DNA from: Thalassobacillus_A hwangdonensis
GTDB taxonomy: Bacteria > Bacillota > Bacilli > Bacillales > Halobacillaceae
Assembly (NCBI RefSeq): GCF_042675915.1
Contig: NZ_JBHTKL010000005.1
Location: forward strand, 310,001 to 374,000
Direction of reading: 5' to 3'
Length of the DNA: 64,000 bases
The notes beneath the pieces are model-generated. The model saw nothing but the letters and a program-made list of their open reading frames with translations, ran no database searches and was not told the origin of the DNA. Positions 9,390 through 17,678 of the stretch are shown piece by piece. Both the position numbers and the translations under genes were made by a program. Position 1 is the stretch's first letter, and every line of letters starts with the position of its first letter.

Positions 9390-9695
9390 ATGATGAATTG
9401 GTACTGTGAACATGGTCGCTGGATAGATAGGAAAAAAGTTCCTGTCCATCCGCTGAAAGGTACAGAGGTTATGGAAGCGCTTGCTCCATTGGTAGGAGAG
9501 GGTTATTTTCCGCTCTTCGCTAGTATGTTAGACTGGTATTATCAAAATTTTCCAAAGGTTAAGGCTGTTATGAAGGAGATTGACTATGAGAAGACTAGGC
9601 TGGATCATCGCCATTGTCGTGTTTACGGTGGTGGGAATTTATTTAGTTTCACAAACGACAAACGTAATAGGGGAAGATGGGATGAATGTACATAA
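9390..9695 (+). other. Doubtful ORF, possible gene remnant upstream of the DUF4097 gene
   Basis: An open frame of 101 codons beginning with ATG-ATG but without a visible ribosome binding site. The first 65 or so codons read like real protein (hydrophobic/aromatic-rich, PLKGTEVMEALAPLVGEGYF) with coding-like codon use. The last 35 run in the wrong frame through the start of the next gene. It may be a decayed gene, a frameshifted small protein, or chance. No family is recognised. Confidence 0.25.
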
Positions 9696-10479
9696 AGAAC
9701 AACTGTTTTCAGAGAGTGAGATCCGCGAAATTGATGTGAATACTTCTTCGACTGATATTCGGTTCGTGAAAGGAGAGTCTGATCAGGTCGTCGTCAAGCT
9801 AAGCGGTAATGTGAAGGACTGGGATGATTATCGGTACGAGGTACAAGCGGCTGATGGTACTTTAAAGGTAAACCTCGAAAAGAAAATGGGTGGTTTTTCA
9901 TTCGGATTCTTTAATCGTGATTCTTTGAAACTGTCTGTGACTCTTCCTGAAAAAGCATATGACTCATTGAAAATCCATACATCTTCAGGTGAAGTCGACA
10001 TTTCCGGTGTGGAGGCCGCACGTGTCCTGGTGGATACTAGTTCGGGAGATATTCACCTATCCAACATGCAAGTGGAAGAACAATTGGAAGCGGATGTCTC
10101 AAGCGGCGATATAACCATCAGTCAGGTGACTGGGGGTGCAACTGCAGATTGGGAAACGAGCAGCGGTGATATCGTCGGCAAAGGGCTGGAGGTGGCAGAT
10201 TCTAAAGCACACACGTCTTCTGGCAGCATCGACTTGAATTTCATGAAGCTTGCAGGCGATGTATTTGCCGATACTTCCAGTGGAGATGTAGCGTTTTCGT
10301 TTGATGAAGAACCAGAATCTTTTGTCGTCGATTTCAAGGCGAGCTCGGGAGATGAAAAGATCAGCATTGACGGCATCGACTATGAAAAACGGGCGGATAA
10401 TCGAGTGGAAGGGCAAAAAGGCGACGGTACTTATCTATTGGAAGTTCGTACAAGTTCGGGAGATTTTCGCTTGGATTGA
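9586..10479 (+). CDS. DUF4097-type beta-helix protein (LiaG/YvlB-like), membrane-anchored
   Basis: 297 residues from ATG 9586, eight bases after GGAG; TTG 9580 is a weaker alternative. There is one N-terminal membrane anchor (WIIAIVVFTVVGIYLV). The rest is a run of at least eight short beta-strand repeats, each beginning with (T/V/A)-S-S-G-(D/E/S), spaced about 20 residues. This is the pattern of DUF4097 proteins such as LiaG and YvlB, which sit in cell-envelope stress operons in Bacillus. It probably folds as an extracytoplasmic right-handed beta-solenoid. No LiaRS-type regulator is adjacent. Confidence 0.8.
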   Translation: MRRLGWIIAIVVFTVVGIYLVSQTTNVIGEDGMNVHKEQLFSESEIREIDVNTSSTDIRFVKGESDQVVVKLSGNVKDWDDYRYEVQAADGTLKVNLEKKMGGFSFGFFNRDSLKLSVTLPEKAYDSLKIHTSSGEVDISGVEAARVLVDTSSGDIHLSNMQVEEQLEADVSSGDITISQVTGGATADWETSSGDIVGKGLEVADSKAHTSSGSIDLNFMKLAGDVFADTSSGDVAFSFDEEPESFVVDFKASSGDEKISIDGIDYEKRADNRVEGQKGDGTYLLEVRTSSGDFRLD

Positions 10480-10501
10480 CCATTACAATCAGTGAGGTGG
10501 A

Positions 10502-10672
10502 ATGAATATGGAGAATAATAAACTTTTTTCTGTTGAATATGAACAATCAGGGGTTGTTTTCTTCAAGGAAGTTGCTGCGAACAGTATGGAAGAGGCTAAA
10601 CAACAGGTTATGTCTGGTCAACCAACAGTGAAAATTCGTGCTGTTTCGGTTGTGGATGCACAAAAAGAATGA
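10502..10672 (+). CDS. Small soluble protein of unknown function
   Basis: 56 residues from ATG 10502, following GTGAGGTGGA. It is mixed alpha/beta in appearance: an N-terminal strand-like half (LFSVEYEQSGVVFFKE), then an Ala/Glu/Gln helix and a strand ending in DAQKE. No cysteines, no membrane segment, and no family recognised. It lies between the DUF4097 gene and the kinase gene on the same strand. Confidence 0.55.
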   Translation: MNMENNKLFSVEYEQSGVVFFKEVAANSMEEAKQQVMSGQPTVKIRAVSVVDAQKE

Positions 10673-10693
10673 CTGGATGAAAGCAGGGGGAAG

Positions 10694-11707
10694 ATGGAGT
10701 TTAAACAACAAGTAGAAAAACTATGTGAGACAGCTGGATTAGGGAAGGTAGTGGAGTTTCCAAAGCCTCTTTCTGGAGGCTTGTTACATAAAATGTATGC
10801 AGTGAAAACCACCAGTGGAGCATTTGCAGTGAAAGCCTTGAATCCAACGATCATGGCGCGACCGGAAGCAGTGCAGAATTATCTGACCGCCGAGCAAATT
10901 GCCCGAATTGCTGCAAAGCACGTACCGGCTTTGCCTGCTAAGGTGATCGACGGCAGTCCACTGATCAGAATAGATGGAAGTTATTTTCTGGTGTTCGATT
11001 GGGTGGAAGGTGAAATCTTGCAATCTAGTAAAATTGAGCGGGAGCATGCAAAGAAGATGGGGGCGATTCTCGGGGAGTTACATACGATGGACTTCTCACT
11101 GCGAGAGGTTGAGCCGGAACATCCAGCAGCATTAATTGAATGGAAGAGATTTTATGATAAAGGGAAAGAAGAAAATGCAGAATGGGTGGATGCCTTTTCA
11201 GAAACTTTAGATTCCCTTTATCAATGGACAGAGCATGCTACCGAAGCGGCAAGTAAGCTTTCGCAGGGCTTCGTTTATAGTCACCGGGACTTGGACCCGA
11301 AGAACGTATTATGGAGAAATGGGGCTCCCACTGTGATTGATTGGGAAGCAGCAGGTCCTGTCCATCCGATGCAGGAACTGCTGGAGACTGCCATCTATTG
11401 GTCGGAAAAAGAAGAGAAAGCAGTGGATAAAGATCAATTCCTGACTTTTATTAAAGCTTATGAAGAAAAATGCGGCACGGCTCATGCAGATTGGTTCAAT
11501 GGCCTGGTGATGGGCTTTGCAACTAAGCTCGATTGGCTGGAATATAATTTGAAGCGATCCTTATGGATGGAATGCTCCGATGAGGAAGATCAGCAGTTGG
11601 GAACGGAGCAGGTATTTGCAACATTGAACGACTTGAACAGCTATGCAGAAGCCATTCCTGAATTGCACGGTTGGCTGAAGGAGTTGGAAGGAGACGAAAG
11701 TGGATGA
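10694..11707 (+). CDS. APH-family phosphotransferase
   Basis: 337 residues with an aminoglycoside/choline-kinase fold. The nucleotide lobe includes VKALNP near residue 43. The catalytic loop is YSHRDLDPKNVLW near 195 (HxDxxxxN intact) and the metal loop is VIDWEAAGP near 215. Family members phosphorylate antibiotics, choline, homoserine or sugars; nothing here fixes the substrate. ATG 10694 follows AGGGGGAAG. It overlaps the acetyltransferase gene by 4 nt, so the two form a coupled pair. Confidence 0.85.
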   Translation: MEFKQQVEKLCETAGLGKVVEFPKPLSGGLLHKMYAVKTTSGAFAVKALNPTIMARPEAVQNYLTAEQIARIAAKHVPALPAKVIDGSPLIRIDGSYFLVFDWVEGEILQSSKIEREHAKKMGAILGELHTMDFSLREVEPEHPAALIEWKRFYDKGKEENAEWVDAFSETLDSLYQWTEHATEAASKLSQGFVYSHRDLDPKNVLWRNGAPTVIDWEAAGPVHPMQELLETAIYWSEKEEKAVDKDQFLTFIKAYEEKCGTAHADWFNGLVMGFATKLDWLEYNLKRSLWMECSDEEDQQLGTEQVFATLNDLNSYAEAIPELHGWLKELEGDESG

Positions 11708-12165
11708 AGTATCAATTCAAGGTGATGACACAACAAGAAGCAGAAGAAATTGCCCACCAGTGGCACTACGATGGGGATTATGCTTTTTACGATATGGAAG
11801 CAGATGAAGAGGACCTGGTCGAATTCCTGGACTCTGAAAAACGTGGAGACACGACGTTTTCCGTTTATGAAGGGAACGATCTGATTGGCTTCTTCGCCGT
11901 ACATGCTGATGTAGGAAGCTTCGATATCGGGTTAGGGTTGCGACCGGATTTGACCGGTGGAGGCAGAGGACAGACGTTTTTAAAGGAAGGGATGGATTTT
12001 GTGCAAACGGAATTCTCTCCGGCAAGGGTTGCGCTTTCTGTAGCTACATTCAATCAACGGGCCATACGAGTCTATCAAAAGGCTGGTTTTGTTGATAAAG
12101 GCACATTCATGCAAGCGACTAACGGCAGTACGTATGAATTTTTGAGAATGGAATACGTTTGCTGA
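11704..12165 (+). CDS. GNAT-family N-acetyltransferase
   Basis: 153 residues from ATG 11704, with GGAGACG upstream, overlapping the kinase stop. The core shows the GNAT plan: a strand ending IGFFAVH, then DIGLGLRPDLTGGGRGQTFL as the acetyl-CoA loop (the usual R/Q-x-x-G-x-G/A region), then ALSVATFNQRAIRVYQKAGF, the classic C-terminal motif. Resembles the ribosomal-protein/antibiotic-type GNATs. Acceptor unknown. Pairing with an APH-type kinase hints at small-molecule modification, but that is inference. Confidence 0.85.
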   Translation: MKYQFKVMTQQEAEEIAHQWHYDGDYAFYDMEADEEDLVEFLDSEKRGDTTFSVYEGNDLIGFFAVHADVGSFDIGLGLRPDLTGGGRGQTFLKEGMDFVQTEFSPARVALSVATFNQRAIRVYQKAGFVDKGTFMQATNGSTYEFLRMEYVC

Positions 12166-12234
12166 TAGCTTGTTGATCTGTAGAATCTGAGCTAAGAAAA
12201 ACTGTAATAAAGAAAGTTGAGAAAGGGGGAGTAG

Positions 12235-12816
12235 ATGAGGAAGTTGGTAGTGTGCATCCTATTATTGATTTTATCTTTAATCATTAGTGCATGTAACTCA
12301 ATTGGTGCAGAAACTCCCTCAGGTGAGCGGACAGAAGATGAGGAAACATCTACAGGTACAGGATTGAAGGTAGAGGCAGAAGGTGAAATAGAAGAATTGA
12401 AGAAAGAATCAGATTTCATTGCCTTAGCAGAAGTTGACGGAAACTTTGAAACTGAGGCGATATTAACCGATGCTGAATACGATACATACCAGATCAATCG
12501 AATTTATACTGCTACTGTCGAAAGTAGTTTCAAGAATAACATTAATAAAAACTACACTAGTGAAGATAAGATAGAGATAGTTTATCCGATTGGTTTTAAG
12601 CAGAAAAAAGATGGGAAGCTGAAGGATGAACTTATCCCTTTTGATGGTGAAAAGTTGCTTGAGATCGAGTCTGGAGAATATATCTTGTTTCTCGATGACC
12701 TTAACGGTAAGTTCTTTTTCTCAAATATTAATCATGTGTACCGTCAAAATGGCTCAGGCTACATGAATATTGCTTCCGATACACTTCCTAGAATTACGAT
12801 TGAGGAAGTGAAATAG
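12235..12816 (+). CDS. Putative lipoprotein of unknown function
   Basis: 193 residues with a type II signal peptide: basic start, hydrophobic core, then lipobox ISAC with Cys near residue 20. A low-complexity acidic/Thr linker follows, then a beta-rich domain (about 60-190) that includes YILFLDD, a pattern of small extracytoplasmic beta-barrel domains. ATG 12235 follows AAAGGGGGAG. Family not recognised. It ends at a terminator shared with the convergent nitroreductase. Confidence 0.7.
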   Translation: MRKLVVCILLLILSLIISACNSIGAETPSGERTEDEETSTGTGLKVEAEGEIEELKKESDFIALAEVDGNFETEAILTDAEYDTYQINRIYTATVESSFKNNINKNYTSEDKIEIVYPIGFKQKKDGKLKDELIPFDGEKLLEIESGEYILFLDDLNGKFFFSNINHVYRQNGSGYMNIASDTLPRITIEEVK

Positions 12817-12833
12817 TATCTGAAATGTATAGG

Positions 12834-12869
12834 AAAGGGATGCAGCATTACTACTGCATCCCTTTTCTT
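12834..12869. terminator. Bidirectional terminator
   Basis: A perfect stem AAAGGGATGCAG/CTGCATCCCTTT with an 8-nt loop lies between convergent genes, with a T-rich tail on the plus strand. Confidence 0.9.
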
Positions 12870-12879
12870 TTAGTTTATT

Positions 12880-13590
12880 TTATTTTTCATAAGCATTCCA
12901 TTGAAGTACATCATCAAGTGGAAGGCGAGTCTTTTCGAATCCTGCCTTCGCTCCTTTACCAAGCGCTATCAGCATGACTGGTTCAAGGTTTTCAGGGATA
13001 TTGAAAGTTTCTACGAATTTAGCTTCATCAAATCCGCCCATCGGTACGGTATCGAAGCCTTTCGCTTTCGCTGCCAGCATCAGTTGCATGGAAGTGAGTC
13101 CGCCATCAATTGCGGCAATGCGTGAACGGCGTTCTTCAGGGAAGTTGCCGTAATTTTCGAGGATGCTGTTCACATACGTGTTTTTCATTTCTTCAGGCAT
13201 GTTGCCTTTCTTAGCAATCTCTCCGTAAATGCGATCAGCCTGCTTGTATGCAATTTTGTCCCCAAGAACCGCGATAACAATAGAAGCGTCGACTGCCTGC
13301 TGTTGGTTGTACGCGATTGGCAGCAATGTTTCTTTAGCTGCCTGGTCCTGGATGACTAGGAATCTCCATGGTTGCAGGTTGGAGGAGGATGGTGCAAGAA
13401 TCGCTGCTTCCAGAATCTCGCGGATATCCTTTTCATCCATTTCGTAAGAAGCATCATATTGCCTTACGGAGCGCCGCTCTTTCGCTACCGTAAAGAAATC
13501 TGTATCCTGCAGTTCCTTCGGCTTTTCAGCTGCGCCTAGTTCCTTCGCTTTATTCAAATATTCTTCTTTTGTCATTGTATCGTTAGCCAT
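12880..13590 (-). CDS. Nitroreductase family protein (FMN, NAD(P)H)
   Basis: 236 residues. It has the N-terminal FMN-binding RRSVRQYD motif near residue 40, then LEAAILAPSSSNLQPWRFLVIQD, typical of the oxygen-insensitive nitroreductase/YodC-YdgI group. A GGF-DEAKF segment and a C-terminal LALGKG complete the fold. It reduces quinones or nitro compounds with NAD(P)H. An Rrf2 regulator gene lies directly upstream on the same strand, and two matching operators sit between them, so expression is probably induced by electrophile or oxidative stress. Confidence 0.88.
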   Translation of the reverse strand: MANDTMTKEEYLNKAKELGAAEKPKELQDTDFFTVAKERRSVRQYDASYEMDEKDIREILEAAILAPSSSNLQPWRFLVIQDQAAKETLLPIAYNQQQAVDASIVIAVLGDKIAYKQADRIYGEIAKKGNMPEEMKNTYVNSILENYGNFPEERRSRIAAIDGGLTSMQLMLAAKAKGFDTVPMGGFDEAKFVETFNIPENLEPVMLIALGKGAKAGFEKTRLPLDDVLQWNAYEK

Positions 13591-13610
13591 TGTATGGTCA
13601 CTCCTTTTTA

Positions 13611-13667
13611 ACTGTTCATATTACGAGAACAGTATAATTCCTATACTGTTCTGTTGTCAAGAACAGT
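13611..13667 (-). promoter_or_regulatory. Nitroreductase promoter with twin palindromic operators
   Basis: On the minus strand, TTGACA (13655-13660) and TATACT (13631-13636), 18 bp apart, form a sigma-A-type promoter. Over it lie two copies of ACTGTTC-N9-GAACAGT, at 13611-13633 and 13645-13667. Their centres are 34 bp apart (about three helix turns), and together they also create the perfect 25-bp dyad 13627-13651. The adjacent Rrf2 protein is the obvious binder (inference). Confidence 0.75.
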
Positions 13668-13700
13668 TACTCACGAAAAAAAGGTACGTCGTTCAACGTA

Positions 13701-14123
13701 CTAGTTCTTTTCTTTGGCCAGCAGGTCGGCGAGTGTCTTTTGTTCCAATCCGTCCACGATCCAGCCTTCCATTTCATTACGTAACTCACACAAGGCACTC
13801 GTAGTAGATGGGGAAAAGCATGCATCGCCTTCCACCTCAAGAAACCCTTTGGATATCGTTTCGGAACGCATCGCTTCGTAAACCTCTGCAAGCGTAATGT
13901 TTTCCGGGCGCTCTGCCAACGAGTAACCTCCATCACGGCCTTCCTTGGCATGAATGAGCCCAGCCTTGACGAGGTGGGTGAGGACTTTTCTAAGATATAA
14001 GGATTTCGATTCCAGTTTTTCAGCCATCTGTCCGCTAGGGCATCTGCCTTCATGGTCTGCCAAAACGAGCAGTGCCTTCAAGGCTGTCCCGAACCATTTT
14101 AAACTCGACACCTTTTCAGCCAT
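13701..14123 (-). CDS. Rrf2-family transcriptional regulator
   Basis: 140 residues from ATG 14123, preceded by AAAAGGGGGG; longer in-frame starts lack a site. The N-terminal winged helix can be read in LKALLVLADHEGRCPSGQMAEKL...SLYLRKVLTHLVKAGLIHAKEGRDGGYSLA, the family wing motif GxxGG(Y/F). Only two cysteines follow (ACFSPS and ALCEL), not the three-Cys Fe-S set of IscR, so it is probably a redox- or electrophile-sensing type. It likely represses the nitroreductase gene 110 bp downstream through the twin operators there. Confidence 0.88.
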   Translation of the reverse strand: MAEKVSSLKWFGTALKALLVLADHEGRCPSGQMAEKLESKSLYLRKVLTHLVKAGLIHAKEGRDGGYSLAERPENITLAEVYEAMRSETISKGFLEVEGDACFSPSTTSALCELRNEMEGWIVDGLEQKTLADLLAKEKN

Positions 14124-14308
14124 AGTTGTACCCCCCTTTTGGTGATATGGGTTGTTGAATTTATTCATGTAAGTGCATTTTATCATAAAAGGCAAGGGGG
14201 TATGAATGGAGATAAATGTTATGCTTGAACAAAAAAATTGGAGTTGTGTAACCAATGAATAATATAAAACGTCTATTCAAGTAGAAAGTATGTATGAGGT
14301 GGAGAAGG

Positions 14309-14689
14309 GTGAAAAAGTATTTACCAAGATGGCTGATGCTCGGATTGTTGATTTTCGGACTGCTCGGTCTAGCGGTGAGTGGAACACTCTTTCAGGAAGG
14401 GAATCCAATACCGCTCCTGAAAGCCATTACGAAATTAGAATTATCCGATGAAGGGTATGAAAAGTTCGCCACAACCGAAGACACGTATCGCTACATAGCT
14501 AAGAACAGTGGAGAGGACAGGTATGATGTCGTCAAAACGTTCATGGCAGAGCGAGGGTGGGAGTATGAAGAGCAAATGGGAGCTGGGTTGATTTTTTCTA
14601 ATGGGGAAGAGGGAACAGTAGTTGAAACGAAACTATACTCGAGAATCTATTACCTGTGGGATGTGCAACGGGAATCCTTGGATGAATGA
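14309..14689 (+). CDS. Membrane-anchored small protein, unknown
   Basis: 126 residues from GTG 14309, with GAGGTGGAG upstream; ATG 14294 has no site. There is one N-terminal membrane segment (LMLGLLIFGLLGLAVSG), then about 95 outside residues with alternating acidic helices. The segment DTYRYIAKNSGEDRYDVVKTFMAERGWEYEEQMGAGLIF looks like a compact domain. No family is recognised. A lipoprotein gene follows 23 nt downstream. Confidence 0.65.
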   Translation: MKKYLPRWLMLGLLIFGLLGLAVSGTLFQEGNPIPLLKAITKLELSDEGYEKFATTEDTYRYIAKNSGEDRYDVVKTFMAERGWEYEEQMGAGLIFSNGEEGTVVETKLYSRIYYLWDVQRESLDE

Positions 14690-14712
14690 TCATCAGGGAC
14701 AAGTGAGGGGGA

Positions 14713-15594
14713 ATGACGTTGTTTAATAGCAGCAATAACTTTAGAGGTTTTAATATTATTGCAGCATTCTTGCTTATAGTGGTTCTGACCGCTTGTAATG
14801 AAGAAGCAAGGGAACCTGCCAATACAAGTGATTCTACTAGTACTACATCGTCAAATGAGAAAGAAACGACGGAAGCAGGCGGCGAAAGTGATAATGGAGT
14901 GGAAATACCCGCAATCCAACTGCCAGAGGGGTCAGATATGGCGACAGCGGATATGATTGGTTTGATCGTGTATCAAGGGAACATCTATACACAGACGAAT
15001 ACAGAAATTTCTCCTGAAGATGCAAAGGAGCTTGTAGGTGAAAAGCTTGGGAGAACCACTGGCACCATCGATGAGTGGAGTGAACAGGAAGACTACGAGA
15101 AGGAATTCGCTTCATCGACAGGGGTTGGTGATGTGTTCGCTGTGAAAGGTTACGAACCATCCTTCCGTATCATGATGTACGGCGATGACCATGCAGAATT
15201 CTATGAGCATTTGAATGGAATTACAGTGGCGAGCGGAGAAGATGTTTTCGGAAAAATGAATATGACAGGGAATGTTGTTTCTGCAGAATATCAGTTCTAT
15301 AGCGATTGGTATCAAAGCAGAGGCAATAAGAAGCCGATTGGAGATGAAGAAGTCGTTAACACGTTTGTTGAAGATTTGAATGAAACAAAGCCGTTGGTGC
15401 GCTCCGAATCCAATGATCCGATCGGCGATTTGCGTAGTGATGAAACGCACAAAAAGCTATATTTAACACTTGAAGATGGCTCGAGAGTCCAGTTGACTTT
15501 GCTTGAAGGTGGCTACATCTATTACGGTTATGGCGGCGTATATTTTCAAATGGATGAAGCGCAGTTCTCTGATATGTGGGAGCTGCTGGAATAA
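14713..15594 (+). CDS. Putative lipoprotein of unknown function
   Basis: 293 residues from ATG 14713 after GAGGGGG. Type II signal peptide with lipobox LTAC (Cys near residue 29), a Ser/Thr/Glu linker to about residue 60, then a roughly 230-residue domain containing repeated hydrophobic/acidic blocks. I do not recognise the family. It is likely co-transcribed with the membrane-anchored protein before it and ends at a strong terminator. Confidence 0.7.
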   Translation: MTLFNSSNNFRGFNIIAAFLLIVVLTACNEEAREPANTSDSTSTTSSNEKETTEAGGESDNGVEIPAIQLPEGSDMATADMIGLIVYQGNIYTQTNTEISPEDAKELVGEKLGRTTGTIDEWSEQEDYEKEFASSTGVGDVFAVKGYEPSFRIMMYGDDHAEFYEHLNGITVASGEDVFGKMNMTGNVVSAEYQFYSDWYQSRGNKKPIGDEEVVNTFVEDLNETKPLVRSESNDPIGDLRSDETHKKLYLTLEDGSRVQLTLLEGGYIYYGYGGVYFQMDEAQFSDMWELLE

Positions 15595-15598
15595 ACAT

Positions 15599-15636
15599 AA
15601 ACGCTTGGATAGTGGGCACTATCCAAGCGTTATTTT
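15599..15636. terminator. Bidirectional terminator
   Basis: A 14-bp perfect stem (AACGCTTGGATAGT and complement) with a 4-nt loop, between the lipoprotein and the convergent NUDIX gene, followed by TATTTTATT. Confidence 0.9.
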
Positions 15637-15640
15637 ATTG

Positions 15641-16099
15641 CTATGCATGTGCTTTTTCAAGATTGAGGTATTCCTCGATAAAGCCTCGATATTCATCGGT
15701 TAAACCATTCGGAAGATTATGTAGTGGGAAGTATTGCATTTTTTCTGATTCGCTATAATCGATATTCAATTCGCCGCTAACATCATTTGTGTAATAGACA
15801 GCTGTTACGGAATATAATTCATCGCCATTTTGGACTTTCAGATAGTAGTCAGCGCCGGAAAACACGTTCAGCAGCTTTAAACCATTGATGGTCAACCCTG
15901 TTTCCTCATACACTTCTCTAATTGCCACTTGTTCGTAACTTTCTCCTAAATCCATCAGGCCGCCCGGTAACCCCCAGCAGCCTTCCGTACGTTTTTGCAA
16001 TAATACTTCACTGTGTTCATTTAGAATAATCACCACTGAGCCAGGTAAGATGATCGGTTGCTGGCCGACGTATTGTCTTAAGTATTTATAGTATTCCAT
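15641..16099 (-). CDS. NUDIX hydrolase
   Basis: 152 residues with a complete NUDIX box: GGLMDLGE near residue 46, then REVYEETGL (Gx5Ex7REUxEExGU). It cleaves nucleoside diphosphates linked to another group; the exact substrate is not inferable. The start follows AAGGAGGATG and overlaps the upstream kinase-like gene by 14 nt, so it is the last gene of a three-gene operon (lipoprotein, APH-like, NUDIX). Confidence 0.87.
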   Translation of the reverse strand: MEYYKYLRQYVGQQPIILPGSVVIILNEHSEVLLQKRTEGCWGLPGGLMDLGESYEQVAIREVYEETGLTINGLKLLNVFSGADYYLKVQNGDELYSVTAVYYTNDVSGELNIDYSESEKMQYFPLHNLPNGLTDEYRGFIEEYLNLEKAHA

Positions 16100-17183
16100 G
16101 CTTCATCCTCCTTGGATAATGCTCCAGTTCATTCAGGAAAAAGCGAAGTCGTTCTTCGATTTGCCCCTTCGTCCCAAAACGGATTATTTGCTCCTCATTC
16201 AACCTCTCCCTTTGTAGAAGATCCAGGTGGTCATGAGCCATTGTTACAAGCTTTATAAACACTTCTACTGTCAAATCCTTCTGTTTCTGTTCAGAGCCGC
16301 TGGTGTACGCCTCAATAAATCCCTCTGCATTGGCCTTCAGTTGCGGTACGACATGCTGGTAGTTGCCCTTTCCATATCTCCGAGTGTTATGTAAGGAATG
16401 AAACAGCGTCTGATAATTGAACGCAAAGTTGGCTGCGAGCGATGTGCCTGTATAAAGAATCGGATAAGGGTCGATGATCCGGATGCCTCCACTTGTAAAC
16501 AGGATATTTTCCGGAGAGGTATCCTGATTGGTGAAAATACATTTTTCTGATTCAACCGCGCGCTGAGCGATGAGTTCACGTCCAAACGCAGCCACTTTTT
16601 CTTTATCAAACGGATAGGGACTGGAAAGCAATGCTTCTAACTCCTGTTGATATTCTTCTGTTTCTTCACGAATCATCGCTTGCAGATTCATGTTGTAAAA
16701 CCCCGTCAACTTTTCATCGTCGTTCAAGGTCAAGTAACCTACCCCTGGTAATGGGGCTTCTAATTCTTCTAAACCAAGAAAAAATGATCCGATCTCTCTT
16801 CCGAAAAGTTTTGCCTGTGCAGGAGTCTGATCGGCAAGAGGGGTGGTTCTGCCTGCATAGGATTCTATCGTGTAAGTGAGCGGCTCACTAACTGTATAAC
16901 GGAAATATTTCGGGCAAATGTCTTCTTTAACTTTGTTGGCATGAGAATAAAACTGTTTTGTACCTTCGTATTCTGTTTTAAATAATTTCTCGTCGAAGGC
17001 AACTTCTTTATCATAGGCGATTTTTTTCGGAAGGCGTAGAACGAGGTCTTCTTTTGGGATGTAATACGCATAATGCCACGCCCCTTCCCCTAATCGTTCG
17101 AACTTAGTTGGCAATCCCTCTTTTTCTAATGCGAGTGTGATAAGTTCGATTTCTGTCTGGGCTGTTGATGATAGAATATTCAT
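16086..17183 (-). CDS. APH-fold kinase-like protein with altered catalytic motif
   Basis: About 365 residues from ATG 17183; TTG 17189 is better spaced from the upstream AAAAGGAG and may be the true start. The fold matches aminoglycoside phosphotransferases: nucleotide lobe near GEGAWHYAYYI, catalytic loop FTNQDTSPENILF and metal loop IRIIDPYP. The usual His of HxDxxxxN is Asn (NQD...N) while the catalytic Asp and the Asn are kept, and the metal loop is DPYP rather than DWE. It may be an active kinase or a binding protein. It sits between a DUF3221-type lipoprotein and a NUDIX gene. Confidence 0.75.
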   Translation of the reverse strand: MNILSSTAQTEIELITLALEKEGLPTKFERLGEGAWHYAYYIPKEDLVLRLPKKIAYDKEVAFDEKLFKTEYEGTKQFYSHANKVKEDICPKYFRYTVSEPLTYTIESYAGRTTPLADQTPAQAKLFGREIGSFFLGLEELEAPLPGVGYLTLNDDEKLTGFYNMNLQAMIREETEEYQQELEALLSSPYPFDKEKVAAFGRELIAQRAVESEKCIFTNQDTSPENILFTSGGIRIIDPYPILYTGTSLAANFAFNYQTLFHSLHNTRRYGKGNYQHVVPQLKANAEGFIEAYTSGSEQKQKDLTVEVFIKLVTMAHDHLDLLQRERLNEEQIIRFGTKGQIEERLRFFLNELEHYPRRMKHGIL

Positions 17184-17217
17184 TTTCAACGTTTGCTCCT
17201 TTTGTATGCAATTCACT

Positions 17218-17571
17218 TCATTCTGTAATTTCGATTTTCCCTAGTTTGACTTGGCCGGGGAAGGAGTCATTCATTCCACCGTCACCCCAGACCTTTACCT
17301 TTTCCCCGACTTCCCAATCGGAATAATCGTCCCACCAGCTTTTCCGGTGAAAAATTATGGCATTGTTGATTGAGCTCGATTTCGCGAGGTCTTCCCAGGT
17401 GGAAGCCACCGCTTGATCTTTCGTAATACCGTTAACAACTAGTAATTCGGTTTCATTAACCTGCAAAATGTATCCTTCAATAGTCGGTGGTCCTGTAAAT
17501 TCATCTTCATCCTGGCTGCATGCAGGGAGGAAAAGGATGACGCACACAGCTAGCGTACACAGAAATTTCAC
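17218..17571 (-). CDS. DUF3221-like lipoprotein
   Basis: 117 residues: a lipoprotein signal with lipobox LPAC (Cys near 18), then a small beta domain (EGYILQVNETELLVVNGI... and a C-terminal VGEKVKVWGDGG...DSFPGQVKLGKIEI). The pattern of a strand pair, then a GxKVxVW motif and xxYPxx-type end, matches the Bacillus DUF3221/YobA lipoproteins from memory. Function unknown. It begins the operon that continues into the APH-like and NUDIX genes. Confidence 0.75.
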   Translation of the reverse strand: MKFLCTLAVCVILFLPACSQDEDEFTGPPTIEGYILQVNETELLVVNGITKDQAVASTWEDLAKSSSINNAIIFHRKSWWDDYSDWEVGEKVKVWGDGGMNDSFPGQVKLGKIEITE

Positions 17572-17640
17572 GCTCCCGCCTCCCTTTTTGTATGGAAAAT
17601 TCTGATAATAACTAGTTTACCAGAAGGGTAGAGGAAAATA

Positions 17641-17672
17641 AAAAAGAATCCAGCAGTCGGCTGGATTCTTCG
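17641..17672 (-). terminator. Terminator after the yoxD-like gene
   Basis: Stem AAGAATCCAGC with its complement and a 5-nt loop. On the minus strand it is followed by a run of T, seven bases beyond the stop codon. Confidence 0.85.
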
Positions 17673-17678
17673 TCGTGA

